Shown piece after piece: positions 42,461 through 51,519 of a DNA stretch of 64,000 nucleotides. The stretch's first letter is position 1. Each line of letters opens with the position of its first letter. The position numbers were made by a program, and so were the translations under genes. Source of the DNA: Aurantimonas manganoxydans SI85-9A1 (lineage in GTDB: Bacteria > Pseudomonadota > Alphaproteobacteria > Rhizobiales > Rhizobiaceae); the NCBI RefSeq assembly GCF_000153465.1, contig NZ_CH672387.1, positions 402,179-466,178 on the forward strand. The letters are read 5' to 3'. The notes under the pieces are model-generated. The model was not told where the DNA came from. It did not search any database and saw only the letters and a list, made by a program, of their open reading frames with translations.

Positions 42461-43801
42461 CTATCCGGCCCGGGCTGCACGCCCGGCGGAGTCGGCCTCC
42501 CGCGATGCCTGCTGCAGGCGGTAGAAGCAGCAGAAGCCGAAGCCGGCCGCGACCAGCATGAAGGATTCGCCGATCGCCAGCCGGTTGTTGGAATTGGTCA
42601 GCATGGTCAGGGCGAAGAAGGCGGTCGCCGTGACGTAGAGGACCAGCGCCGATGACGGGATCAGGCCACGGGCGCGGCAGACGAAGGCCTGGCGGAGGCT
42701 CCAGACCATGAGAGCGGCATAGAAGCCGAGCCCGACGAGCCCGTAGCGCACGGCCACCTCCAGGTAGCCATTGTGCATCAGCTTGTAGCCGACGCCCGCG
42801 TAGCTGGTCGTCTCCCAGAGCGCCTCCCAGGCGATCCCTGTTCCCACAACGATGTTCGTGCGCCAGATCTCCCAGCCATTCATCCAGATCATCAGCCGCT
42901 CGTGGAGACTGAACGGGACATTGCCCGAGGCGATCAGCGCATCCACCGCGGCAAGCGGATCGCCACTGCCGGTCGCCCCCGCGACAAACGCGATGGCGGT
43001 GGCGATGTTCGGCGCGATCAGGGCGGAGATCTCCGGATAGAAAAGCACCGACGGGATCGCCGCGGCGACCATGACCGCAGCCAGGAGCAGCCAGTGCCGC
43101 AATTGCGTGCGCTCGGTGAAAACCATGGCAAAGAGGACCGGCAGGGCACCCAGCAGCGCCAGCCAGACGCCCTTGGAGAACGCGCCGGCAATGCCGAGGA
43201 AGCACAGCCCGGCGACGATGACGCAAAGGGCGATGCCGCCGAGCCGCAGGCCCTTGTGGCGCGGTCCCGGCCGCGCGAGATAGAGGCCGAAGCTGATGGC
43301 TGCCAGCGCGATCAGGCCGGCGCCGACCGATGCATGGATGGGATTGCCGTGGAAGAGCAGCGGCGCGCGATCGCCCGACAGCATCGTTTGCGGCTCGAGG
43401 CTCGCCAGAAGGGCGATCAGGCTGATCACCAGGAACCCCCAGGCTGTCGCCGGCATTCGCCGCCAGTTCAAAAAGAAGGCGTAGCCCAGCGTCGGGTAGA
43501 CCAGCGGGAAGAGATAGATCCCCTCGGCCGAACCTCCGGCCATGTCGGGAGCCAGCACGAAGACGGCGGCGTTGCGCAGGAGGATGTAGACCACCCAGGC
43601 GATGCACAGCCAGCCCATGATCCCGATTGACGGCCGCTCGTCGGTTCTGACGAAGGTGACAAGGGCCTGGAGCAGGAGAAACGGCGCGCAATAGCGATAG
43701 AGGTCGCTCTCCACCCAGACGGCCGAAACCAGGCCGAGCATCAGGAGAACCGTGAGCGTCGGCATCGCCGCCTGCGCTGCCCGTGTCAGGCCACCACTCA
43801 T
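42461..43801 (-). CDS. O-antigen ligase family membrane protein (WaaL-like)
   Basis: The product of about 446 residues has roughly 11-12 membrane helices. The Wzy_C-type central loop is visible: SLHERLMIWMNGWEIWRTNI, then a large periplasmic stretch with GVGYKLMHNGYLEVAVRYG, where the HNGYLE motif is common to O-antigen ligases and polymerases. The family joins undecaprenyl-linked polysaccharide to lipid A-core or to other acceptors. The ATG at 43801 overlaps the stop of the GT25 gene (ATGA), so the two are coupled. A longer frame to 44026 is a shadow of that gene. Ligase against polymerase function cannot be settled from sequence alone. Confidence 0.87.
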   Translation of the reverse strand: MSGGLTRAAQAAMPTLTVLLMLGLVSAVWVESDLYRYCAPFLLLQALVTFVRTDERPSIGIMGWLCIAWVVYILLRNAAVFVLAPDMAGGSAEGIYLFPLVYPTLGYAFFLNWRRMPATAWGFLVISLIALLASLEPQTMLSGDRAPLLFHGNPIHASVGAGLIALAAISFGLYLARPGPRHKGLRLGGIALCVIVAGLCFLGIAGAFSKGVWLALLGALPVLFAMVFTERTQLRHWLLLAAVMVAAAIPSVLFYPEISALIAPNIATAIAFVAGATGSGDPLAAVDALIASGNVPFSLHERLMIWMNGWEIWRTNIVVGTGIAWEALWETTSYAGVGYKLMHNGYLEVAVRYGLVGLGFYAALMVWSLRQAFVCRARGLIPSSALVLYVTATAFFALTMLTNSNNRLAIGESFMLVAAGFGFCCFYRLQQASREADSAGRAARAG

Positions 43802-44580
43802 CTCAAGGCGTAGGCCGCGCGGCGCACATAATCCAAGGCGCGGAACAGGAGAGTGGGCGTGCGCTGGAAGAGGGGGATCTTCGAGCTCTTGTAGTCGGAA
43901 CTCCGGCTGGTGGTGATGGTGGAGCCGCGGCTCAGCTTGCTGAAGCCGATGACCTTGCGCGGAACCGTGTAGATCCGTGCGTTCAGCGCCCAGCCGCGCT
44001 CGAAGGCGATGTCCCAGGGAAGCCACATGGTCTGGAGGGCATCATGCAGGATTCGGGCGCCCTCGCGGGTGACGGCGTAGCAGGCGGCCGATCCCTGCGG
44101 GCCGTGAACGCAACGTCCGAATTTCCCGACGCCCTCGCCACCATGGGAGACGAAACCGCGGATGCGATGATTGGCGAGCTTGAGGACGTGCAGGTCCGGC
44201 TTCTGTTCGAGGATAGCGGCGACGGCGGCGGGCGTCTCGGGCTTCAGGATGATGTCGTCCTCGCAGATCACCGCGACCGTCTCGCCGGAATCGATCACCG
44301 CCTGCAGGGCCGCAAGGTGACTGCGATAGCAGCCATATTCGCCCGGAAGGATGATCCGTCCGTGGCTTCGCCGGAAGCGGTCGTGATCGACGTCGCGCCA
44401 TTCGGCCACCGGAATGGCCGCGCCGTCGGTGCCGGGAACCCGCGTGACGTCGACGCCGATGTCAGCAGCCGACTGGGCGATCTCGTGCCATCGCTCGGTC
44501 GACCGGTCGAGATTGATAACGAAAAACCGCAGTGCCTTCGCCTCGATTGTATGCTGGGACCGGCATCCGGTGGATCGCAT
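43798..44580 (-). CDS. Glycosyltransferase family 25 protein (LPS biosynthesis type)
   Basis: The 260-residue protein opens with ALRFFVINLDRSTERWHEI, the classic GT25 start, and has GEYGCYRSHLAALQAVIDSG near residue 82 and the acidic motif AVICEDDIIL near 106. Enzymes of this family add galactose or glucose units to lipopolysaccharide or lipooligosaccharide core. The gene precedes, and overlaps by four bases, an O-antigen-ligase-like gene, consistent with a small LPS outer-core or ligation operon. The first 15 residues before ALRFF look atypical, so the true start could be a little further in. Confidence 0.9.
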   Translation of the reverse strand: MRSTGCRSQHTIEAKALRFFVINLDRSTERWHEIAQSAADIGVDVTRVPGTDGAAIPVAEWRDVDHDRFRRSHGRIILPGEYGCYRSHLAALQAVIDSGETVAVICEDDIILKPETPAAVAAILEQKPDLHVLKLANHRIRGFVSHGGEGVGKFGRCVHGPQGSAACYAVTREGARILHDALQTMWLPWDIAFERGWALNARIYTVPRKVIGFSKLSRGSTITTSRSSDYKSSKIPLFQRTPTLLFRALDYVRRAAYALR

Positions 44581-44779
44581 CCGACCGCCCTGCCGGGTCC
44601 CGTGCCGCTTCAGCGTGTGTTCCGTGCTGGCGCGAAAGGTGTTGGAACCGTTTGCCGCCGCGCCGCAAGCCTCGGGGCGTGGAAAAGCAGATTCCGGCTG
44701 ATGAATCCAGTGCTGGTGCCCTCGACCCGGCGTGGCACCTAGCCTTCGGGCCGCCTATTATCCGCGCTCCGGCCCGGCC

Positions 44780-46417
44780 TCAGAACAGCGTGCCCTGATC
44801 CTCTTCGGTGGCTTTGGCGGCAGCACGTCGCTTCGCCCGCGGTTTCGGCGGTTCCGTTTCCGCGGGCTCTGCCGCCGCATCACCTGCGGCCGCCGGAGTA
44901 ATACCGGCAACGGGCTCGCCGGTCGCAACCGCGCCGCGCCGCTGGTCATGGGCGAACTGCACCTCGAAGGCCATGCCCGGCTCCAGTCCCGACGCCCGCA
45001 CGATCGGCTCGCCGTCCGGTCCGCGCACGATGGTGTAGCCGCGCTCCAGGACCCGCATCGGGTTGAGGCTGTCGGCGACCCGCCATGCGGAGGCGAGAGC
45101 CTGGCGCCTTCCGGTCGCGGCCAGGGCTTGCGCGGCGGTCAGCCGCTCGCCGAGCGTGCCGAGACGCAGGCGCGCGGCCTCGGCCCGGGCATTGATGCGG
45201 TGCGGTTGCAGGTCGGCGGCAATGCGCTCGAAACGCTGGCGCTTGCGTTGCACGAGCCCGGTCACGGCGTGGGCCGCATGGCTCTGGTGATGGCGCAGAT
45301 CGGCGCGCTTTTCGCGCAGCAGCGTTTCGAGGCTGGACGGCGCCAGCCGGGTCGCCACCTCGCCATAGGCCCGGCGCTTCTCCGACAGGTTCACCCGCAG
45401 GCACTGGCCGAGCGAAGTCGACGCCTCGTCCAACCGGCGGCGCGGTAGCGCCAGCAGCATGTCGGGCGAGGGCAGGGCGCGGGCGGTGGCGGCGACGGCA
45501 CGACGCTCCTGGTCGAGCCGGCGGGACACGGCGCCCGAATGGCGGGCGGCAAGCGCTGCGACCGCAGCGAGGAGATCGGCTCGCACCGGCACTGCCATTT
45601 CGGCCGCGCCGGTGGGCGTCGGCGCGCGCATGTCGGCGGCATGGTCGATCAGCGTCCAGTCGGTCTCGTGGCCAACGGCGGAGATCAGCGGGATCGCCGA
45701 GGCTGCGGCGGCGCGTACCACTACCTCGTCGTTGAAGCCCCAGAGATCCTCGAGGCTGCCGCCGCCGCGCGCGACGATGATCAGGTCCGGCCGGGCGATC
45801 GCACCACTCTCGGGAAAGGTGTTGAAGCCATCGATGGCGCGGGCGACTTCCTCGCCGGAGGTCTCGCCCTGCACCCGTACCGGCCAGACGAGGAGATGCA
45901 CCGGAAAGCGATCGGCGATCCGGTGGTGGATGTCGCGGATGACGGCGCCGGTCGGCGATGTGACCACGCCGATGACGCGGGGCATGAAGGGCAGCGGCCG
46001 CTTGCGCTCGGCGGCGAACAGGCCTTCGGCTTCGAGCTTGCGCCGGCGTTCGTTGAGCAGCGCCATCAGCGCGCCGGCACCGGCCGGCTCGATCTGCTCG
46101 ATGACGATCTGGTATTTCGACGAGCCCGGATAGGTGGTCAGCTTGCCGGTGGCGACGACCTCCAGCCCTTCCTCGGGCTTGAAGGCGAGCTTGGAAAAGG
46201 CGGTCCGCCAGATCACCGCGTCGATGCGGGCGCGGTCGTCCTTCAACGAGAAATAGGCGTGGCCGGAGGAATGCGGGCCGCGGTAGCCGGAGACCTCGCC
46301 GCGCAGCCGGACATGGCCGAAGCGCTCCTCGACGGTCCGCTTCAGCGCACCGGAGATTTCCGAGACGCTGTATTCGGCAACGTTCGACATGGGGGCGGAT
46401 TCGGGGCTGCGGCTCAT
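44780..46417 (-). CDS. xseA: Exodeoxyribonuclease VII large subunit
   Basis: The 545-residue nuclease subunit has the N-terminal OB fold ([20 protein letters not shown], then [20 protein letters not shown]) and the central catalytic region with [36 protein letters not shown] and [18 protein letters not shown]. The C-terminal half is long coiled coil. The Lys/Ala-rich extension after residue 510 makes it about 90 residues longer than E. coli XseA, as is often seen in alphaproteobacteria. It degrades single-stranded DNA in both directions together with XseB, which is not in the window. It is divergent from the pentapeptide-repeat gene. Confidence 0.96.
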   Translation of the reverse strand: MSRSPESAPMSNVAEYSVSEISGALKRTVEERFGHVRLRGEVSGYRGPHSSGHAYFSLKDDRARIDAVIWRTAFSKLAFKPEEGLEVVATGKLTTYPGSSKYQIVIEQIEPAGAGALMALLNERRRKLEAEGLFAAERKRPLPFMPRVIGVVTSPTGAVIRDIHHRIADRFPVHLLVWPVRVQGETSGEEVARAIDGFNTFPESGAIARPDLIIVARGGGSLEDLWGFNDEVVVRAAAASAIPLISAVGHETDWTLIDHAADMRAPTPTGAAEMAVPVRADLLAAVAALAARHSGAVSRRLDQERRAVAATARALPSPDMLLALPRRRLDEASTSLGQCLRVNLSEKRRAYGEVATRLAPSSLETLLREKRADLRHHQSHAAHAVTGLVQRKRQRFERIAADLQPHRINARAEAARLRLGTLGERLTAAQALAATGRRQALASAWRVADSLNPMRVLERGYTIVRGPDGEPIVRASGLEPGMAFEVQFAHDQRRGAVATGEPVAGITPAAAGDAAAEPAETEPPKPRAKRRAAAKATEEDQGTLF

Positions 46418-46498
46418 GCCTCCAGTGTCAGGACCATGGCGCCCGGGTCAAGCGAATGTGCCCAGAATGCCGTATGCCAAGCCTGACTGATCACCGCG

Positions 46499-47377
46499 AT
46501 GCGCTTTGACCCTGGGGCAGGTCGGGTGTCAGGGTCGTCTGACGATCTGGCCGATTGGGAGCGCATGATGGAACGGCCCGGTGCGACGGAGCGGCGGCGG
46601 CGCCATGTGCGTCCAGCCGTCTTCTCCCTGATTCTCTTCATTCTCCTGGCGGTGTCGCTGCTGGTGGTGCCGGCCTCGGGGCAGGATCTGATGCGCGGCC
46701 TCGACCTGACCTCGCCGCGCATGACTGAAGCCGCGATGACCCGGGCCGAAGTCGAGACGCTGCTGGCCAGGGCGACGAAAGCCGAGCCGGCCGATCTCAG
46801 CCGGGCCGAACTGAATGGCCTCGATCTCTCCAGGCTCGATCTGGCCGACGCCGACCTCACCAGTGCCTATCTGAACGGGACGGATCTCTCGAACGCCCGT
46901 CTCGCCGGGGCCAAGCTCGACCAGGCCTGGGGCCTTGGGGCGAACTTCACCGGGGCGGATTTGTCCGGCGCCAGCCTGTTCCAGTCGCAGATGCAGGACG
47001 CGACGTTCGATGGCGCCGATCTGTCGGCGGCGCGGATTGCCGGCGATTTCAGTCGCGCCTCCTTCGTGCGGGCGAACATGAAAGGCGCGGATTTTTCCGC
47101 CGACATGCGCAACCAGTCGATGGGCCTGATGCGCGGCGTCCTGAACTCCGCCGATCTCACCGGTGCCGATCTTTCCGGCGCCAATCTGTCGCGCGCCGCG
47201 GCCGAGTTCGCCGACTTCACCGACGCCGATCTGTCGGGCGCCGACCTCACGCGTTTCGAAGCCTCGGGCGCCAATTTCAACGGCACGATGGTCGAAGGCG
47301 CCGATTTTGCCGATGCCGAACTGCAATCGGCCAAGATGGACGACATTCGCGGGACGGCGAAGAACCTGCGCCGCTAG
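46499..47377 (+). CDS. Pentapeptide-repeat protein with N-terminal membrane anchor
   Basis: The 292-residue protein has a basic N-terminus, one hydrophobic segment (FSLILFILLAVSLLVVPASG, about 42-61), and then many A(D/N)LSGAxL-type repeats from about residue 98 to 285, such as ADLTGADLSGANLS and ADLSGADLTRF. These form a right-handed quadrilateral beta-helix. A signal peptide or single anchor places the helix in the periplasm. Pentapeptide proteins include DNA mimics and scaffolds, but a periplasmic location argues against a DNA-gyrase role. The start could also be the ATG pair at 46565. No function is assigned. Confidence 0.87.
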   Translation: MRFDPGAGRVSGSSDDLADWERMMERPGATERRRRHVRPAVFSLILFILLAVSLLVVPASGQDLMRGLDLTSPRMTEAAMTRAEVETLLARATKAEPADLSRAELNGLDLSRLDLADADLTSAYLNGTDLSNARLAGAKLDQAWGLGANFTGADLSGASLFQSQMQDATFDGADLSAARIAGDFSRASFVRANMKGADFSADMRNQSMGLMRGVLNSADLTGADLSGANLSRAAAEFADFTDADLSGADLTRFEASGANFNGTMVEGADFADAELQSAKMDDIRGTAKNLRR

Positions 47378-47408
47378 GTGGCTTGCTCCGCGCCGCTTTG
47401 CTCCGCCG

Positions 47409-48362
47409 TCAGCCGGCGACCTTCAACCGGCCGTTCCCCAGCGCCGGACGCATGGGCCGCAGTTCCGGCAGGCGCGACGGGCGGGCCTTGCCGTCGGGCG
47501 GCGACAGATTGGCGAGGCTCTCGCGGATATGCTCGACCAGCGCGGTGATCACCGGTCCGTCGGCATTGCGCGACTTCACGACGCCGATCTCGGTGTCGAG
47601 CAGGGTCGGGAAGCCTTCATATTCGCCCAACACCCGCATACCCGGCCGCAGGGCGCATTCGGGCAGCACGCTGACCGCAAGGCCGGAGAGAACGGCCGAG
47701 GTGACGATCTGCGCCGACCAGGAGGTGAACAGCACCTTGTAGCGCCGGCCGATCCGACCGAGGGCTTCGCAGCCCTCGCGGCGCCAGACGCAGTCCGGCC
47801 GGCCGAGCGCCAGTGGCAGGATCTCCTCGTTGTGGGTGTCGTGCGAGGCCGAGGTGACGAAGTGCAGCGGCTCGCGGCGCACGATCTCCGGCAGCGACGC
47901 GCCGGGATAGCAGTCCGACACCAGCGCCACGTCGAGGCGACCCTTGTCGATATGATCGGCCAGATTGGAGGAGGGCTCGCAGGCGATCTGCAGTTCCACC
48001 AGCGGGTTCGAGCGCGAGAACCGTGCCAGGATTTCCGGCAGGAAGCGCTCGGCATAATCGTCCGGCAAGCCGATCCGGACATGACCCTGCATTGCCTCGT
48101 CGTCGAAGGCAGACAGGGTTTCCTGGCTCAGCGCCAGCATGCGCCTCGCATAGGTCAGCAGCCGGGCACCTTCGCTGGTGATGCGAATGTTGCGGCCGTT
48201 GCGCTCGAACAGGCTGACGCCGAGGCGCTCTTCCAGCCGTCGCATCTGCATGGAGACGGCCGACTGGGTCTTGAACACGTCGTCCGCCGCACGGGTGAAG
48301 CTGCCGGCGTCGACGATGGCGACGAAGGTGCGCAGATGGTCGAGATCGAGGGGCGTGCTCAT
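47409..48362 (-). CDS. LysR-family transcriptional regulator
   Basis: The 317-residue protein begins LDLDHLRTFVAIVDAGSFTR, followed by AADDVFKTQSAVSMQMRRLE, the winged helix-turn-helix of LysR regulators. The rest is the periplasmic-binding-like effector domain (VRIGLPDDYAERFLPEIL and on). The ATG at 48362 is the canonical start; upstream GTG/ATG codons at 48377 and 48374 in the same frame are less likely. It is divergent from a small DUF1127 gene 175 bases away and probably controls it or itself. The AT-rich stretch with TGATCA near 48413 may hold the binding site. The effector is unknown. Confidence 0.92.
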   Translation of the reverse strand: MSTPLDLDHLRTFVAIVDAGSFTRAADDVFKTQSAVSMQMRRLEERLGVSLFERNGRNIRITSEGARLLTYARRMLALSQETLSAFDDEAMQGHVRIGLPDDYAERFLPEILARFSRSNPLVELQIACEPSSNLADHIDKGRLDVALVSDCYPGASLPEIVRREPLHFVTSASHDTHNEEILPLALGRPDCVWRREGCEALGRIGRRYKVLFTSWSAQIVTSAVLSGLAVSVLPECALRPGMRVLGEYEGFPTLLDTEIGVVKSRNADGPVITALVEHIRESLANLSPPDGKARPSRLPELRPMRPALGNGRLKVAG

Positions 48363-48537
48363 GGCTTTTTCCATCACCGATGATGATGGCTGAGATTATT
48401 AACATTCGTTGGTCTGATCAATAGCGCGCGCATATCTTCGTGGCTGTCAGGAAGAACTTGGGAGCGCCGGTCTGTCGCATGCGGACGGCCTCCCGCCTTT
48501 TTCCCGATACCCCGATGGCACGAAAGGAGACACGGCC

Positions 48538-48816
48538 ATGGCGATCACAACGAAGACGCGGCTCAGCCCGACCCTTGCTCACCCGGCGCAGGCAGCCAAG
48601 CTGCTCGTCGTGGCGGCCCGTGCGATCGTCAAAACCATGCTCAACCGCCGCAAGGTCCGCGCGATGAGCGAGATGTCCGACTATATGCTGAAGGACATTG
48701 GCCTGCGGCGGGACGACATTCACGACGCGCTTCATACCGACTGGCGCGAGGACCCGACGTGGCGGCTCGCCGTCGCGGCCGCGCGGCGCCGTCGCAGCGG
48801 CTACGACTGGGAATAG
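48538..48816 (+). CDS. DUF1127 small basic protein
   Basis: The 92-residue protein has AAAGGAG about nine bases upstream of its ATG. The C-terminal half carries the DUF1127 (YjiS-like) signature: RKVRAMSEMSDYMLKDIGLR followed by RDDIHDAL. It is arginine-rich and probably cytoplasmic. In related bacteria such small proteins have been linked to RNA turnover and metabolic regulation, though no single function is settled. It is divergent from a LysR regulator and ends before a strong hairpin at 48849-48879. Confidence 0.9.
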   Translation: MAITTKTRLSPTLAHPAQAAKLLVVAARAIVKTMLNRRKVRAMSEMSDYMLKDIGLRRDDIHDALHTDWREDPTWRLAVAAARRRRSGYDWE

Positions 48817-48848
48817 GGCCAGCCCCCGCCCGATATTTCGAGACATTC

Positions 48849-48879
48849 ACGCGGCGGCCGGCCAGTCCGGTCGCCGCGT
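48849..48879 (+). terminator. Strong hairpin terminator after the DUF1127 gene
   Basis: ACGCGGCG-GCCGG pairs with CCGGT-CGCCGCGT to give a 13-pair stem (one G-T wobble) around loop CCAGT, 33 bases after the DUF1127 stop, followed by TTCTGCATT. The tail is only moderately T-rich. It lies between two convergent genes and may act for both. Confidence 0.65.
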
Positions 48880-48921
48880 TCTGCATTCAGCCCGCCCATA
48901 CCGATGGGCGAAAACCAGCCG

Positions 48922-50229
48922 TCAGCCGTCAGTTGGCCTGGAGGGTGCCTGGTCCGGCGCCATCATCAAAAGCTTGTCGATGCGGTGCCCGTCCATGTCG
49001 ACCACCTCGATGCGCCAGCCTTTCCACTGGAAGTGCTCGCCGACCTCCGGGATATGGCCCAGCCGGTCCAGCACCAGCCCGGCCATGGTCTCGTAATCCC
49101 CCTTCTTGGGGAATTCGAGCTCCGGGATGGCGCTCTCCAAGAGGTGGATCGGGATCGCGGCGTCGATCAGGCGCGAGCCGTCCTCGCGCTCGACGACATG
49201 CGGATCGTGGTCGTCGCCCTCGGGCAGCGAGCCGGCGATGGCGGCCAGAATGTCGGTCGGCGTGGCGACGCCTTCGAAGGAGCCATATTCGTCGAGGACG
49301 ATGGCCATGTGGATCTGCGCCGCGCGGAAGCGCTCCAGAAGCTTCAGGATCGGCATCGTCTCGTGGACGTAGAGCGGCTCGCGCATCACCGAGGCGACGT
49401 CGACCGTGCCGGTTTCCCGCTGCTGCTCCAGCATGTCCTTGGTCTGAACGACGCCGACGACGTCGTCGGTCTCCGTGTCGATCACCGGATAGCGGGAATG
49501 ATTGGCCTCCAGGATCTTCTCGAAGACCGCCTCGGGACCATCGTCCACCGCCACCCACACGACGCCCGGCCGCGGCACCATGATCGAGCGCACATTGCGG
49601 TCGGCCATGCGGATCACGCCCTCCAGGAGCTCGCGCTCCTTCGGCTTGAAGACGCCGATCTGCGTGCCCTCGGCGATCATCGCCCGCACGTCCTCCTCGG
49701 TGACGCCATCGTCGCGCTCGCCGTCGCTGAAGATACTGGTGATGGCGTTGGTCGAGACCCGCAGGAGCCAGACGATGGGTGCGCCGACCTTGGCGATCAC
49801 CGCCATGATCGGGGCGACTTTGATGGCGATCGCCTCGGCCCGGCTGAGGGCGAAGCGCTTGGGCGCCAGTTCGCCGACCACCAGCGACAGGTAGGTGATG
49901 ACCATGACCACGGCGACGAAGGCGACGGTGCCGGCATAGGGGCCGATCAACGGCCAGTCCTCGATGATCCCGGCCAGCGGCCCGGCAAAGGTCGAACCGC
50001 CGAAGGCGCCGGCGAAGATGCCGACGAGGGTGATGCCGATCTGGACGGTGGACAGGAAGCCCGTCGGATCCTCGATCAGCTTGAGGGCGCTGGCGGCGCC
50101 GCGCCGGCCCTCGTCGCGCATCCGCTCGACACGCGACTTTCGCGCCGAGACCACGGCGAGCTCCGACATGGCGAAGAAGCCGTTGATGAGAACGAGGAGG
50201 ACGATGATGAAGGCGTAGAAGATGAGCAA
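48922..50229 (-). CDS. CNNM/CorC-type transmembrane protein with CBS domains (hemolysin family)
   Basis: The 435-residue protein has the DUF21/CNNM membrane domain with about four helices (FIIVLLVLINGFFAMSELAV and GTVAFVAVVMVITYLSLVVG, with ELAPKRFALSRAE after it). A CBS pair follows (about 210-330, including VRSIMVPRPGVVWV and MAIVLDEYGSFEGVAT), and then a CorC_HlyC C-terminal domain (about 345-430). Such proteins are implicated in magnesium or cobalt efflux. The start appears to be TTG at 50229, since no ATG lies nearby in frame and the helix would otherwise be cut. It stands alone on the minus strand. Confidence 0.88.
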   Translation of the reverse strand: MLIFYAFIIVLLVLINGFFAMSELAVVSARKSRVERMRDEGRRGAASALKLIEDPTGFLSTVQIGITLVGIFAGAFGGSTFAGPLAGIIEDWPLIGPYAGTVAFVAVVMVITYLSLVVGELAPKRFALSRAEAIAIKVAPIMAVIAKVGAPIVWLLRVSTNAITSIFSDGERDDGVTEEDVRAMIAEGTQIGVFKPKERELLEGVIRMADRNVRSIMVPRPGVVWVAVDDGPEAVFEKILEANHSRYPVIDTETDDVVGVVQTKDMLEQQRETGTVDVASVMREPLYVHETMPILKLLERFRAAQIHMAIVLDEYGSFEGVATPTDILAAIAGSLPEGDDHDPHVVEREDGSRLIDAAIPIHLLESAIPELEFPKKGDYETMAGLVLDRLGHIPEVGEHFQWKGWRIEVVDMDGHRIDKLLMMAPDQAPSRPTDG

Positions 50230-50339
50230 GGAGATGGCCGTGTTGTCGGGGCGGGCCGCCGGATGGGCGGCCCTGGACGCTGTGACCTAGCGCGCGGCGG
50301 CGCGAGGGAAACGCAGCGCCCGGCTCCGCTTCCCGCCGG

Positions 50340-51350
50340 CTAGGTCTTGCGGCTGTCCCCGGTGCCCGGTCCGTCGCTGGCGTCGCCGGCGGGTTTTGCC
50401 GATCCGGTGCCCTGGAACAGGTCGAGCATCTGCCGCGCGAACTCTTCCTGCATGGTCATGCCGGCCCGGGCGAGATCGTCGAAGCCACCCGCCGCCTCGT
50501 CCGCCGCCTCGGCCTCATTCGTCGTTTCGGACGCCCGTTCCTGGGAGGGCGTACGGGCCCCGGGTTCCGCGGGCTCCTGCGAGCCTGCGCTGCCGCTCGT
50601 ATCCGCGCTCGACATGCCGCTGGCGAAATGCGCCATCATCGCGTCGAAGGGCTGGAAGGGGTCGAAGGCTGCCGGGGTCTCGTTCGTGCGGTCCGCCGGC
50701 TTGGCGCGGGCGCCGGTCTCGCCGGTGCTCGGCGGCAGCCAGGGCAGGCGACCGTTGAGCGCGTCGGAAAACAGGCCGGTGAGATAATCCGAGCCCATGG
50801 CGCCGGGGCTGGTGCGCCGATGCGGCTCGTCGGAGGGCCGGCCCATGGCTTCCATGGCGTTGGCGCTGCGCCGCATCATCTCGGCCATGGCGACCGGGTA
50901 GTTGCCTTCGGCAAATCCGGCCGGCTGCTGGCGTGCCATGTTGGCCAGCATCATCTGCATCATCGTCTGGATGCTCATCACCGACAGGCTGCGCATCAGC
51001 TTCTCGACCGTGTCGGGTGCGATGTCGCTGATGGTCGAGACCTTGCGCGCCACTTCCAGAAAGATGTCGCGCGAGCCGAACAGATTGTCGGCGAGGTTCT
51101 TGGCGGCCGGGCTGCGGGCGGTCTCCGGCCCGGGCGTGCCGACGGCACTCATGAAGGGAAGGAAGTGCCGGGACACCTCGGACCAGGCGTTCGGGTCCGA
51201 CATCGCCCGCTGCAGCGCCAGGGTGAAGGCCGGGGCGAGGGCTTCCGTGGTCTGGCGGATCTCCTTGCGGCTCAGCTTGAAGGCATCGGCGAGCCTGTCG
51301 GTACCGAGGCCACCGTCATTCACCGTCAACCAGTCGAAAAAGTCCGTCAT
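50340..51350 (-). CDS. Unknown protein, DUF937-like N-terminus
   Basis: The 336-residue protein begins MTDFFDWLTVNDGGLGTDRL and contains the pattern LSRKEIRQTTEALAPAFTLA that resembles DUF937-type helical domains. The middle is Met-rich helix (SIQTMMQMMLANMARQQPAG). The C-terminal half is low in complexity and acidic (residues about 210-310), ending in a helix, MQEEFARQMLDLFQGTG. No signal peptide or membrane helix is clear. It is 168 bases downstream of gshA on the same strand, but separated from it by a terminator-like hairpin. Family assignment is tentative and function unknown. Confidence 0.65.
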   Translation of the reverse strand: MTDFFDWLTVNDGGLGTDRLADAFKLSRKEIRQTTEALAPAFTLALQRAMSDPNAWSEVSRHFLPFMSAVGTPGPETARSPAAKNLADNLFGSRDIFLEVARKVSTISDIAPDTVEKLMRSLSVMSIQTMMQMMLANMARQQPAGFAEGNYPVAMAEMMRRSANAMEAMGRPSDEPHRRTSPGAMGSDYLTGLFSDALNGRLPWLPPSTGETGARAKPADRTNETPAAFDPFQPFDAMMAHFASGMSSADTSGSAGSQEPAEPGARTPSQERASETTNEAEAADEAAGGFDDLARAGMTMQEEFARQMLDLFQGTGSAKPAGDASDGPGTGDSRKT

Positions 51351-51442
51351 GGCGACCTCGCTCGCAGGCGTGCCCAGGCAGAACGGGGCACAGACCGATC
51401 ATCCTGTCAAACCGCCGGGGGAAAGCCAATCACAAAGCAAGA

Positions 51443-51475
51443 CCGCCTGTTGCAGCCTAGACCTGCAACAGGCGG
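51443..51475 (-). terminator. Strong hairpin terminator downstream of gshA
   Basis: CCGCCTGTTGCAG (51443-51455) pairs perfectly with CTGCAACAGGCGG (51463-51475) around a 7-base loop. On the minus strand it follows the gshA stop by 44 bases and is followed by TCTTGCTTTGTG. The 13-pair stem makes a terminator likely although the tail is only partly T-rich. Confidence 0.75.
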
Positions 51476-51519
51476 GAACGGTCGAAGGGCGAGGCTGCGG
51501 CCGCTCGGCCGGCCGGCGC

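Noticed and set aside
42103-42480. Minus-strand ORF containing GLEPPTSGATIRRSNQLSYN
   Set aside because: This is the familiar false protein made by translating the antisense strand of a tRNA gene (here tRNA-His).
48893-48910. CGCCCAT/ATGGGCG hairpin after the CNNM gene as a terminator
   Set aside because: Only seven pairs and no T-run on the minus strand; kept out as unsupported.
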